From: Ophiostoma sp. CBS 140.51
Lineage: Eukaryota > Ascomycota > Sordariomycetes > Ophiostomatales > Ophiostomataceae
Assembly (NCBI GenBank): GCA_029298735.1
Contig: JANSLP010000254.1
Location: 1 to 48,891 of the forward strand
DNA: 48,891 nt
Direction of reading: 5' to 3'
Shown here: piece after piece, positions 23,640 through 33,110 of the stretch
Position numbering within the stretch: position 1 is the first letter of the stretch
Layout of the letters: each line of letters opens with the position of its first letter
The notes under the pieces: model-generated
The model's input: the letters and a program-made list of their open reading frames with translations, nothing else
Databases searched by the model: none
Told to the model about the DNA's origin: nothing
Made by a program: the position numbers and the translations under genes

Positions 23640-26252
23640 CTAACCAAACATACCCCATAGACGGCGCCTCTTTCTCGGCGGCTGTGCCTCCGGCGCACCT
23701 CTTGTATGTGAGCGATGGTCATTACCGCCTGCCAATGGAATGTTGCTGCCACTACCACCACCGCCGCCATCACCAGGAGGGACCACTGTCGGAACTGCCG
23801 TTGTTGCAGTAGAAGCATCGGGTGTAGGCACCGAAGCTGTGACAGGCACCACAGGCGTAGCTTCAAGGACTCCTGTCGGAGGCACACATTTATCGATAAG
23901 ACTATGGTCGTTGCTGTAGGACCAGGAGTAGCAGCAGCAGCAGCAGAAGTAGCGGGCGTGACAGGTACTGCAGGTGTCGTTGTTGATGCTGCCATTGGTG
24001 CTGCCACTTGTGCTGCCGCTGGAGTCGCTTGTGTGGCTGGTGATCACTTCCATCCCGGTCCACGTAGATGATTCTCTCTTTGACACCACGGAACACGCCT
24101 GCGGGAATATTAATGACCTGGCACGGCGTGCCCCGGAAAAGGAATGTGGACATCGTGTTTTATGTTTTCCTGGTACCGGCGCTCTGCAGCACCTACACCG
24201 ACCGCGTCGCCGTTGTTATCGTCGTGGCATTGAACGGTTCCATCTTTGCCACGGCGTGCGGGACCCTGGTAGTCTCGGTTCGGCACGTTCACGGGCAGCT
24301 GGTAGATGCGCTTGCCCGTTTCTTCGTCAGTGTGATACTTTTCAATCCACTTCTCATACACGAGCAGGACGGGGTCAAACCAGTCGGCATTGTCTGGGTG
24401 GTACGTTGGGTCGAGGGAGGTGTTGATGATGCGGGTGAAGGGGATGCCCGGGGTGGTGGCTTTGACTCTTCTGCTGCTGCCATTGTCGTCTTTGATGCGG
24501 ATCCATGCGGGGTCACCACGCTCAATGGTGAGGAAGCGCTGGCTGTTAGCCTCGCGGCGGACCTCGTTGAGAAGATGGCTTTGTCCATCGGCCGCCAGAG
24601 TGGCATCCTCGTTCATGATGGTCTCGGAGAGGATACGGCACTCCCTGGCCACATGCTCTTTGAGGTCCAGCGACTCTTGCATCACACAGTTGACCTCCTC
24701 GGCCTCCATAATGGGCTCGGCCGCGCGGCTGGGCGTGGCACCCCCGTCGCGGACGTAGCTAACATAGTGGCCTGACTGGGCCGTGTCGCCTCGCTGGCTG
24801 ACGACGGAAGCCAGGCGGTAGACCACCTGCGACCCAGGGGCAAAGACATGCTGTTCGAGGTAGCGCGACACATCCAAAAACCCGGGCACCTCGAGGGTGT
24901 CGTTGGTCTTGAACTTCCTCCTCGTCTTTTGGTCGCACCCGGTGCGCCCCAAGTGGATGTTGAGAATCTCGGGCGCCGCCTGCATGCGCCGTATTCTTCT
25001 GATAAATTTGGGTTCTGGTGGCAGCGGTTGCACATCGTGTTCTCTATATTGTCGTTGAAGTGCTCAAGCAACAATTTTTTGAGAACTTCTTTGCCTTCGA
25101 TCTTCGATACGCCGTAGCTTGCCAGATGGCGAGGGCCCATCGGCCGTGAGGTTGATGGTGATGCTGGGATTGCGCTCCACGGCCTGGCTGTGTAGTCTTA
25201 CAGGGCGCTTGCACAACGGGGTCGATCCCCGTGGGCTCTTCACCTGTCTGGTACTCGGGCTGCTCAATGCCCTCGGCCAAAAAGTACCGGTGGGCCTCCC
25301 ATTTTTTGAGTTAGATGCGCTGTTCGCGGTCGTCCTTGTGTTCCTCGCGGTAGTCTTTGAGCTCTCGAATGTATTCGTCGTTTATCTTTTCGAGACCCGT
25401 CGATGCATTCTACAAAGTCTGTTTCCACAGGTTGTCCATGTCAAACCGGGTGCTGTGATACAGCTCGTCAAACTGCCGTACCTGCCAACCCTCCATGACA
25501 CGCTTTGGCCGCTAGGGATCATCGTTGCCACGGTTCTTCTTGCGCTTCATGCGGGACCGGGTGCCGTCCTGCCGCCATCGACTGGAGCAGCAGCGTTATC
25601 AGTAGCTGACGCTGACCCGTCCGCCGACCCGTTCGCTGAGGTGGCATTCATGACGTTGCGTGCGAGTGATGAGCTTCTAGGTGGCTTGTGTGCGGACCTA
25701 GCCATCCGGGCCTGAGCTGCGTTGATTGGAGTGACAGGAGTAGTCTTGGAAGTGTTAGTTTGTGTTTTGAATATGGGGAGCAGAGTCCGATGACTTACAG
25801 CCGTGGTTCCGGCTTTAGCAGCGGATGTCGCGCCAGCAGGAGCATTGGTGGAGGCACCAGCTAGAGTCACGGTAGCTAGAGTTGCGGCAGCCGCGGTGCC
25901 CGTTGGCACTGCTTGGGTGGGAGCCGGAGCGGCCGACTTAGTTGGAGTTACGGTTGCAGTGTAGCTCGGGCCATAGCTGGATTTGGGCCCGTCGCCGTGG
26001 TCGGTGCAGGTTTTCCTGCCGGTGCTGGCTAGGCCGTAGCAGGCTGAGCAGGAGCCGGGTTTACAGGAGTAGTTTGCGCTGGTGCAGCCTGTACAGTTGC
26101 AGGTTGAGCAGGAGCAGGCTGGGCAGGAGGAGTCTGAGGCTGGTTGGCAGTCGATGCGGCTGGATTCCCTGCACATTGGCTTGATGATTTCCTTGTAGAT
26201 TTCCTGCCGCATTACCTGCAGCGCCATCGTTGTTTCCATGGCCGTCGGCCAT
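23640..26252 (-). pseudogene. Decayed ubiquitin carboxyl-terminal hydrolase-like gene (His-box half only)
   Basis: Protein-like sequence runs through all three minus frames in turn, so no single frame survives. It opens at 26252 with MADGHGNNDGAAG, then a Pro/Ala/Gln-rich stretch in another frame. A likely relict intron follows (25798-25745, GTAAGT..CCAAG, 54 nt), then a charged region with in-frame stops at 25512-25514, 25410-25412 and 25311-25313. Frame shifts follow near 25200, 25130 and 24970. The last half is long and open (25033-24110) and carries USP features: MCNRCH, PEILNIHLGR and the catalytic His box QSGHYVSYVRDG. A basic tail (PRKRRR) ends at 23640. I could not find the N-terminal Cys box of the USP family in any frame. 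Assembly error is unlikely as a full explanation, because neighbouring genes are intact. The original protein would have been roughly 850 residues. Confidence 0.75.
23931..23947 (+). repeat. GCA trinucleotide tract inside the USP-like relic
   Basis: A short run of GCA units sits where the relic changes frame. It reads as Ala in one minus frame and Leu in another. Slippage here may have caused one of the frame shifts. Confidence 0.7.
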
Positions 26253-27258
26253 GATGGTGGTGAGATCGTGCAAGTGAAAGTATGTGAGAAATTGCCGTGA
26301 ATGCGAGTGCAAGTAAGTGAGTGACTGAGCACGAAAATCAAGCAGGTAAAAAAGACAGAGAAAATTTGAAATCAAAGTAAAGTTCAAAATAAAGTCGCCC
26401 TTTTTTTGTCTTATCTCATCTTTTTCTTCCGTCGTATTCTGAAAAGCTGCCCCCGATGCCGCATTGGGAGTGTTGCCATTTTTGTTGTAGTAAACAAAGG
26501 CCAAGGCAAACCGGGGTCCAGAAACGGCATTGAAAATGCTTTCACCTTGTGATGCTGCAGTTTGTGGTCAGGGTTGGACAATTTGGGGTCGAAAACTTGC
26601 AAAGGGACAGATAAAGAGTGCAGACAAAGAGAATCGAGTTTTTTTCTACAATTCAGTAGTATTTTGGATGTTGTGTCAACTTCGTGCAGGTTTCTGACGA
26701 TCATCAGAATCCTGCTGTCAGTTTTGGGTGCAAGAACAATACGACAAGACGTTTTCAACAACGGGGCAACATATACAGAACCCTAGTATTCCTTTAAGTT
26801 TAAAAATTGAATACAGGGGAGATATCATATACTTCTTAATTTTTTTTAGAACTTTATTTTATTGACTTTGGTTGGTGTCTCTCTTTTTTGCATTTTAAAA
26901 ACCAAAGTCAATTTATAAATACGCAGAAAAATCATTAGGAAATCAAACAAAATATCTAGAAGGTATCTCAAAACGCCTAGTACTACCATTTCTATCCAAC
27001 ATTTCGCTGCAAGGCATCGCAATACCCTGACATTAACAATATAGAGTCATTCCATTCACCGACCTGCGTCCAATGCCGTATTCATTTCGTCGCCTTAGCT
27101 TCCTCAAAATTGTGCCCTCTTTATGGCCTTCCGATTCTGGCAGCCCCGACATTCCTTTCCACTCTTCTCCCCTTCTGGTTGCGTCCTGTCTCCTTCACAT
27201 CTTCCTGTTGTTTCTTGTGCTGTTTCTTTCTTCCCTTTCTCATATCTTACTGGTACAC
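26253..27258. other. Intergenic region with an AT-rich core
   Basis: No gene was seen. Bases about 26770-26960 are strongly AT-rich and contain a perfect 13-bp inverted repeat, listed separately. The left part would be the old promoter of the decayed USP-like gene. The right part is the 3' flank of the small membrane protein gene. Confidence 0.6.
26861..26912. repeat. Perfect 13-bp inverted repeat with 26-bp spacer
   Basis: ATTGACTTTGGTT at 26861-26873 is the exact reverse complement of AACCAAAGTCAAT at 26900-26912. It could be a hairpin or the termini of a very small element. No target-site duplication was seen. Confidence 0.85.
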
Positions 27259-27858
27259 CTATGTGCCGCGGCGCATTCTCATGATCTGGATGACAGCTTC
27301 GATACAGATGCTGTACTGAATGACCGTCGTGGTGTACAAGCAGACGAGGATGGGCGCCGACAAGCTGTAGCCAATGTCAGACGCCGCATCCACGGCCCAT
27401 ACTGTGAGAAACCCGCTGGCGACGGCCAGGCCAGTGCCGTAGCAGATGCCGTCGTATAAGATGCGGATGCAGGGGGGAAAACGGCGACTGTGGCGGAGGA
27501 CAGTGTAGAGGTCGTAGCAAGAAAAGCCGAAGACGGTGGAGGCGGGTGTAACGATGGCGTTCATCCAATCGTCTTTGTCGTAGCGGAGCAAGGCGACGAA
27601 AGCCAGCCCAAAGACGACGAGAGAGAGGATCATGTTGGTGGCGCGACCGAAAGTGTAAAAGGGAATGGCTCCGCGGACGGCCGGATCGTAGCGACATGCA
27701 TCATAGCGGATCTGGGCGGCAGCCGTGGTAGCTGATGGGGGAGGGGCCGACTGTAACTGCTGCGACGACGGGTTGGGTTTGAGGTTGGCCTCGATGTCGC
27801 TGGCTGAGGTCAAGAAGCGAAGGTTGCCAAACTCGTCTTTGTTGTTGGACGATGCCAT
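27259..27858 (-). CDS. Small four-helix membrane protein, function unknown
   Basis: A single exon encodes 199 residues from the ATG at 27858. An in-frame codon further upstream would add a hydrophobic, less likely leader. Residues about 1-65 are hydrophilic and rich in Ser, Asn, Gln, Pro and Ala. Four hydrophobic segments follow: around TNMILSLVVFGLAFVALL, IVTPASTVFGFSCYDL, YGTGLAVASGFLTVWAV and ILVCLYTTTVIQYSICI. A short basic C-terminus (RMRRGT) ends the protein. The spacing of the helices resembles MARVEL-like fungal membrane proteins, but I do not recognise a diagnostic motif, so no function is assigned. It lies on the same strand as the downstream relic and the upstream secreted trio, with about 1 kb on each side, so co-transcription is not implied. 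Confidence 0.75.
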   Translation of the reverse strand: MASSNNKDEFGNLRFLTSASDIEANLKPNPSSQQLQSAPPPSATTAAAQIRYDACRYDPAVRGAIPFYTFGRATNMILSLVVFGLAFVALLRYDKDDWMNAIVTPASTVFGFSCYDLYTVLRHSRRFPPCIRILYDGICYGTGLAVASGFLTVWAVDAASDIGYSLSAPILVCLYTTTVIQYSICIEAVIQIMRMRRGT

Positions 27859-28819
27859 TGCGGAGGACGTGCTGTATCTATTTTGTGGGAGTGGTGACAA
27901 GAGCATGAGGAAAGTGGACAGAGATATGGTCAAGGTGTTATCGACTAAAGACTGTTTGAATTGATCTAGAACGAGGTAATAAACTTCTATTGTTCCATAC
28001 CCTCGAAGCGGGAAGATCGTCGATCTATATATTTCCCATCATCACGTCTCTTGTGGGGATGTTGAAAGGAAGAACAAAGACAAGGTAAAGGCCAATATCG
28101 ACACGCCCAGCAAAGTTTGTAGGCTGTGTCAGAATAAAAGACTCCTAAGACGATCAACAACGTCATCAGGAAATCGAATCAAGAGTACAGGCATCAACCC
28201 ACGACAGAACGGCAAAGGGGTGCATCTGGGTTGACACCAAGCCAAAAAGGAAAATAAGAGATCGAGGCGACGATGTGGTTGGCCAAATTAAAAAAGATAA
28301 TTGGAGGTGTGGCCACTGCAATATTTGATTTTCCTGAAAGTGCTCCTGCGCTGGAGGCAGCCATGCACCACCACACGGCACGCAGGCATTTGGGGCATTT
28401 GTTGTGGAAGACAAGCCTCATCAGACACCGAAAAACGAGAGGTCGCCCGCTTGATTTTGCTCGGAGCAAGTTTTTCGTATTTCGTATTCTCGGCATGTAA
28501 GCCAGTGGCATCTCAAATAGACGCCAAGCTTTTTGGTTTCATGCTCATCCAATCGTATTGCTTCGTTTAGGACGACGCCTTGTGAGGCCTCGGAGGCTTT
28601 CTGCAGTTTTTGTGTTCTTTTCTTTCATCTCCCTTCACACTGTCGCCCCGTTCGAAAAGGTGCACAGCCTTCTCGCTTTGGTGCCAATAGGATGTTGCCC
28701 GTCACGCTTCATGACATCTCCGCTGGTTACAGAATTAAAAGACTGTAGTTTGGAGTGCAGCAATCGATTTATTAATTTTTTTTCGGGGGGTTTTTTTTCT
28801 TGTTTATTCGCGTTACTGT
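27859..28819. other. Intergenic region, nothing recognised
   Basis: Short open frames only. The right end has homopolymer T and G runs (about 28770-28800) just beyond the stop of the first secreted paralog. Confidence 0.6.
28803..28808 (-). terminator. Possible polyadenylation signal of the first secreted paralog
   Basis: AATAAA on the minus strand lies 11 bases beyond the stop codon at 28820, which is close. Fungal poly(A) signals are loose, so this is tentative. Confidence 0.3.
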
Positions 28820-29827
28820 CTACAGACAGGCTACAGGCACAATCTTAACGTCCACCAGGTACAGCACCGCCGGCGACGACGCCGTCATGTAGCATTCCAG
28901 CTCCCACCCAGCCGTTGCGGGTGTAAATGTCGTCTGCCACAGTAGCCATTCATTCGGTGTCAGTCGCGTCGACGACCCAACGTCGACATCGTACATCAAA
29001 TTAATAATGGCCATCTGCGGTTGCGGACTGGCTGTCGACTGCAACAGACACCACACATAAACATCGGCCGGGTTCGTCGGGAGCGTACGGTACTTGACAC
29101 TAAAGGCATAGTCCATCTCGGGCGTTAGAGTGAGGGTCTGGGTCACGCCGCCGAAACTGCCATCGCTACTACTGGTGATCTCGAGGTAGACGCAGGAACA
29201 GAACTCCACGTCGCCCGGCGAGCCCGAGTTTCCACCGCAGTTGTAAGCTTGCAGCCCGTTGCCGGTGCCCTGGTTCAAGGCTGTCCAGCCATACAGGTTT
29301 GTAGCATGCTCGTTGGCAAAGAAGGGGTTGGTGACATGGTTGGTACAAGCGTCGTTGGCAGGGGCGGCGTCGGCCGAAATGCAGGCGTTAGGCGGAGTTG
29401 ATGGCAGTGATGGGTTCGACAAAGAAGATGACGACGGGGTGCGAGAGAGAGGGGAAGAGGGAGAGGAAGATGGCTGATGAGGAGCTGAAGATGGATGAGA
29501 AGACGCCGAAGAAATTGACGGATGGACTGAAAGTGACGAGGAAGCGGAAGGCAACGACGAAACTGAAGAAGAAGACATAGAAGATGGTATTGGAGATGAT
29601 TTCGAGGATACATAGAAATCAGACAATGGTGTTGGAGATGACGCTGAAGATGATCGCAATGATGAGGCCGCAGGCGAGGAAGGGGACGGCGAAGGGATTG
29701 AAGAGGTAAACGATGAGTTTGATGACAATGACAATGACGATGCTGTCGACCGTCTAGGGCGGCATGCCGAGGCCGACACACTGCCCACAAACAAAAAGCC
29801 AAGGGCCAAAATCTGTGATGTCTTCAT
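28820..29827 (-). CDS. Secreted Ser-rich protein with C-terminal CBM/galactose-binding-like domain (paralog A)
   Basis: A single exon encodes 335 residues. Residues 1-20 form a signal peptide (MKTSQILALGFLFVGSVSAS), followed at once by ACRPRRS. Residues about 26-147 are Ser/Pro-rich and probably O-glycosylated. Residues about 150-335 are a compact, Cys-containing beta-rich domain with CTNHVTNPFF..ATNLYGWTALNQGTG near its start and VLYLVDVKIVPVACL at its end. This is the pattern of fungal CBM-cenC/galactose-binding-like domains, in which a Cys-Asn, a Phe and a Gly-Trp open the fold. The same architecture occurs in the next two genes on this strand, so this is the most diverged of three tandem paralogs. 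It lacks the dibasic loop seen in B and C. Glycan binding is inferred from fold resemblance only. Confidence 0.85.
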   Translation of the reverse strand: MKTSQILALGFLFVGSVSASACRPRRSTASSLSLSSNSSFTSSIPSPSPSSPAASSLRSSSASSPTPLSDFYVSSKSSPIPSSMSSSSVSSLPSASSSLSVHPSISSASSHPSSAPHQPSSSPSSPLSRTPSSSSLSNPSLPSTPPNACISADAAPANDACTNHVTNPFFANEHATNLYGWTALNQGTGNGLQAYNCGGNSGSPGDVEFCSCVYLEITSSSDGSFGGVTQTLTLTPEMDYAFSVKYRTLPTNPADVYVWCLLQSTASPQPQMAIINLMYDVDVGSSTRLTPNEWLLWQTTFTPATAGWELECYMTASSPAVLYLVDVKIVPVACL

Positions 29828-30872
29828 GATGACAACGTTGTTTGTTTTGCTGGGGAGGACAATAGAGAATAAGAAAACGTGCCTTTTTTCCGGCAGCTAC
29901 GTCTTGGCATTGGGACCCAGACTCTTTTTAAGACTTTTAACATTCATCGTCACGGAAAGCTATCCAAAAACATTTGACCATGATGGGGGACGAGGGCCTC
30001 ATGCCGTTGCGAGGATGGGATGGGATGGTGGCTTTGTGGCGTTTCTTAGTTTTCTTTTTGTAGTTTCACCTTCTGGCTTTTTGGGACACGGCGATCAAGG
30101 TTCTTTTTCTCTTCTCACAATTTGTTGTAGTTTTGTTTCCCTCACTTTTGACCATTGTGATCTTTGAATTTAATTTACTGGGTTTGTCAACATGCAGTTC
30201 CATTTACCTTTTCGTGTACGTACGTCGAACATGCATTTCCAATCATCGTCGTCTTTTGTTCACGATGTCTGACGAACATTCGTAATTCACTCGAATCTTG
30301 TGCACAAATCATGTGCACAGAATGCATGAAGACTCTATGGGACAGTCAGTTCGGGCGGCAAGGAGACTGTACATTGCCTTCAATTATTCAACGCCACCTC
30401 ACAGTGACGATGGGAAAAGACAGCAAATCAAACAACAGAGAAAAACAATAGTGTAAATGCGCCCTGAATGATTTGAGTTTAGCGTGCGGGCGTAGCGCCT
30501 AGAAAAAGCTTAAATGGGCCTAAATCGATTGTTTTCAGGGGATGTGCGGCTGACCGTTCAGGGGTATTTTTAGCCGGCCACGTCTACGTCACGTGATGGG
30601 CTCTAGATAGGCGGTCCTGCCCCTGAGAGGCCTGTATATTGCCCAACACGTTTTGGTTGTGTATCTAGTCTAGACCTCGATCACCTTGTTCTTTTGATTT
30701 TGCTTTCAGCGCAGAACAAGAGCAGGGCACCTCGAATAAAAGGTTTAAACAAGAAATCCAGCAGAAAGAAGCCAGATAAAGAAAATTGAATTAAAAGGTG
30801 GGTATGAAAGTAAAACATCACAGTCCTCGAGCACCCCCCCATCACCTCAAACACCTCCAACATCACACTCGC
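29828..30872. promoter_or_regulatory. Spacer upstream of paralog A, with stress-element-like sites and a CACGTG box
   Basis: No gene is supportable. Three TCAGGGG/CCCCTGA sites occur at 30535-30541, 30558-30564 and 30620-30626, and the palindrome TCACGTGA lies at 30589-30596 between them. AGGGG/CCCCT is the core of the stress response element bound by Msn2/4-type factors, and CACGTG is a bHLH site. They lie about 710-800 nt upstream of paralog A and 250-340 nt beyond the stop of paralog B. Function is inferred only. Confidence 0.45.
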
Positions 30873-31622
30873 TTACAACGGGCACGATGCCGGAATGACA
30901 ATCACTTGGCCAACTTCATAGGTGGAGATTCCAAGGGACCACATGGTGCACGTCAGAGTGTTGAGGGCAATGGCGGGTGTGTACAGCTTGGTTTCGATAG
31001 TGAAAGCGGGCGCCGCAGCGGCACGGCCGGCCAGGCTGCGCTTCTCGGCCAGGGACATGCCCTGAGGCGCGACGGCGCCAACGCGCTTGCGGAGGAGCGG
31101 TGATGCGGGAGACGTCGAAGAAAAGTCACGAGCGGACCGGCGGGCGCCCATTTGCGTGGGCGCAAGTTCACAGGTAAAGGTGGGGTTGTTGCTACCGGTC
31201 TGGTCGACCTCCTTGTAGTAGGTGTAGATGAGGACGTATTCGACGCCGGCGGTGAGGGTAATGTCTTGGGCCATGTAGATGGTGGTCTCCCCATCCAGAG
31301 CCTCGAGCTCGGCGCAATGGGCGCAGGTCGGGCTGCAGTCCTGGGTGGTCCACTGGGCGCTGCCTTCCGAGTAGGACATGTCCCAGCCCACCAGCTGGTT
31401 GGTGAAGGTGCCGTCGACGACCATGTTGTCGCAAGGGTTGTGGCTGGGCGAGGGGGAGGGCGACGAGACGGAGGAGACGGAGGAGACAGATGAGGCCGAC
31501 GAAGGGGCTGACGAAGGGGCTGACGACACAGACGAGGCCGACTTGCTGGGGCGGCAGTTACCGGCGATGACACCGTCGACGGCAAGAAGGCCGACGACCA
31601 GGATGCTGAAAAAGCCTTTCAT
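30873..31622 (-). CDS. Secreted Ser-rich CBM/galactose-binding-like protein with dibasic loop (paralog B)
   Basis: A single exon encodes 249 residues. The signal peptide (MKGFFSILVVGLLAVDGVIA) is followed by GNCRPSKSASS, nearly the same as in paralog C. A short Ser/Pro stalk covers about 27-62. The domain opens with PCDNMVVDGTFTNQLVGWDMS at about 63-83 and ends VIVIPASCPL. Residues about 157-205 form an insertion absent from paralog A, with dibasic sites RR161-162, RKR178-180 and KR194-195. These look like Kex2-type processing sites, so the mature protein may be cut. The Cys-rich CSPTCAHC (residues 96-103) is unusual for the family. Role inferred: extracellular, possibly glycan-binding. It shares orientation and spacing with its two neighbours, consistent with tandem duplication. 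Confidence 0.85.
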   Translation of the reverse strand: MKGFFSILVVGLLAVDGVIAGNCRPSKSASSVSSAPSSAPSSASSVSSVSSVSSPSPSPSHNPCDNMVVDGTFTNQLVGWDMSYSEGSAQWTTQDCSPTCAHCAELEALDGETTIYMAQDITLTAGVEYVLIYTYYKEVDQTGSNNPTFTCELAPTQMGARRSARDFSSTSPASPLLRKRVGAVAPQGMSLAEKRSLAGRAAAAPAFTIETKLYTPAIALNTLTCTMWSLGISTYEVGQVIVIPASCPL

Positions 31623-32228
31623 TTTTTGGGTTGGGTGTGTTGAAGAACGAATGACGTTGAAATAAGGAAATAGAAGTAAACGAAAGACGGCGCCGAAGCG
31701 GTGGTGAGACTGCTGAATTAGAAAAACGGTTGGAATAGAGAAATGGAAAAAGGAAACGGCGAGGTGGACATCATCAGTTTAAGTATCTACATCAAGCATA
31801 TTGAGCGCACTCAGCTCTTTACAAACTCAAGTGCTCCAAAAGCCACAGCCCAATACCAATGATTGCCACAAAAACAGTCGAGATTTATTTGGTGCACTGA
31901 ACAAGAAAGATGATGAAGAACACAGACAAGCTCGGCCGAAACGGAAGCAAAAACAGAAAAGGCCAACTGTGGAGACCCAGGTTTGGTCACCAGTTTATTG
32001 AGAAGCGTCCTAAAAAGGAAACAAAATGCAACAGGCACGGTCCTTTAACTATTCTAGTCACACAGCTTGACCTGTAGTTTCTTTTGTTCTTTCCTTTCAT
32101 ATCAAGCCCCTAAACCCAAATACAGCGCAACGGTCTGGACTCGGCGTGTCCTGCCATGCTTCAGCGGTTTTGTGGTGGAGATTGCAACAGGTGAGCTGAG
32201 AGCCAAAAGCTTTCACCACACGTCAAGC
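31623..32228. other. Spacer between paralogs B and C
   Basis: This holds the promoter of paralog B and the 3' flank of paralog C. No gene or clear regulatory motif was recognised. Confidence 0.6.
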
Positions 32229-33110
32229 TCAAGGAAACGACGTGAAGCACTTGGCCGGCTGTAAGATCATCTCTGCTAGTGACACTTTTGCAGGGCCCGA
32301 TGCCGTGAAGGAGCAATCCAACTGGTACTGCAACGGGCTCGTAGGGGCGACGAACGACTGGTGGAAGTTGGTAAACGTCGGTGCTGTCTGGCGACGGGAA
32401 GCCGGGGAGGAACGAGCGACAGGACGCGGCGACCGTTGAGATATAGTGCGGTTGGTAGCGCCCTCGCTGTGCATGTCGATTGTGAAGGACATGGACACGA
32501 CTGTCGATACATCGTCACTCCGGCGCTTCGGGCTCGCCCCTTGCAAGGCGTAAAAGTTGCACAGAATCTGGGCCGACACGGGTGTTGTGGTAAGTTCCTC
32601 CAAATAGTAGTCGGTGCTAAAGGTGTACTCGACGCTGGGGACAAAGGTGACAATCTGGTAAATGTCGACTTCGTCAAGTGCGTTATCGACGGCCATGAAC
32701 CCGCAGTTGTCATAGTTGGGCGTGCAGGTGTAAGTGCCGAAGGTGTTGGCGGTGCCTTGAGTGCTAACGGTCCAGCCGTTCAAACTGTCCGAGAAGTCGC
32801 CGTCGACAATGAGATTGGTACAGGGCGCGCTGGGTATCGCGGGAGTCGAGGACGAGGACGACGGAACTGGGGAGGACGGTGATGAAGATACGGCACTGGA
32901 TGAGGGCGATGGAAGCGGCGAGGAGGATGATGAGATGGGCACGGATGACGATGACGGGGCCGGCAAAGAAGACGAGGACGACACCGACGACGATGCAGAC
33001 GACACCGACGAGACAGCTGAGGACGAGGACGCTGGCTTACTCGGTCTGCACTTTGACGCGACAACACCGTCAATAGCTAGCAGCCCCAGTGCAAGAATTG
33101 AGAACTTCAT
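32229..33110 (-). CDS. Secreted Ser-rich CBM/galactose-binding-like protein with dibasic loop (paralog C)
   Basis: A single exon encodes 293 residues from the ATG at 33110. That start gives a clean signal peptide (MKFSILALGLLAIDGVVA), while an upstream in-frame ATG would place a poor leader before it. SKCRPSKPASSS follows, matching paralog B closely. Residues about 26-95 are a Ser/Pro stalk. The domain opens with PCTNLIVDGDFSDSLNGWTVS (about 96-116) and ends near LAEMILQPAKCF. A loop at about 191-245 carries KRR195-197 and RR239-240, in the same place as the dibasic insertion of paralog B. A TATAAG box lies about 90 nt upstream (33199-33204). The signal peptide and start of the mature protein are so alike in B and C that they are probably the most recent duplicates of the trio. 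Confidence 0.85.
   Translation of the reverse strand: MKFSILALGLLAIDGVVASKCRPSKPASSSSAVSSVSSASSSVSSSSSLPAPSSSSVPISSSSSPLPSPSSSAVSSSPSSPVPSSSSSTPAIPSAPCTNLIVDGDFSDSLNGWTVSTQGTANTFGTYTCTPNYDNCGFMAVDNALDEVDIYQIVTFVPSVEYTFSTDYYLEELTTTPVSAQILCNFYALQGASPKRRSDDVSTVVSMSFTIDMHSEGATNRTISQRSPRPVARSSPASRRQTAPTFTNFHQSFVAPTSPLQYQLDCSFTASGPAKVSLAEMILQPAKCFTSFP

Noticed and set aside
24068..24775. 235-codon plus-strand frame over the USP-like relic
   Set aside because: It is the antisense shadow of the open part of the relic. The His-box and finger motifs are on the minus strand.
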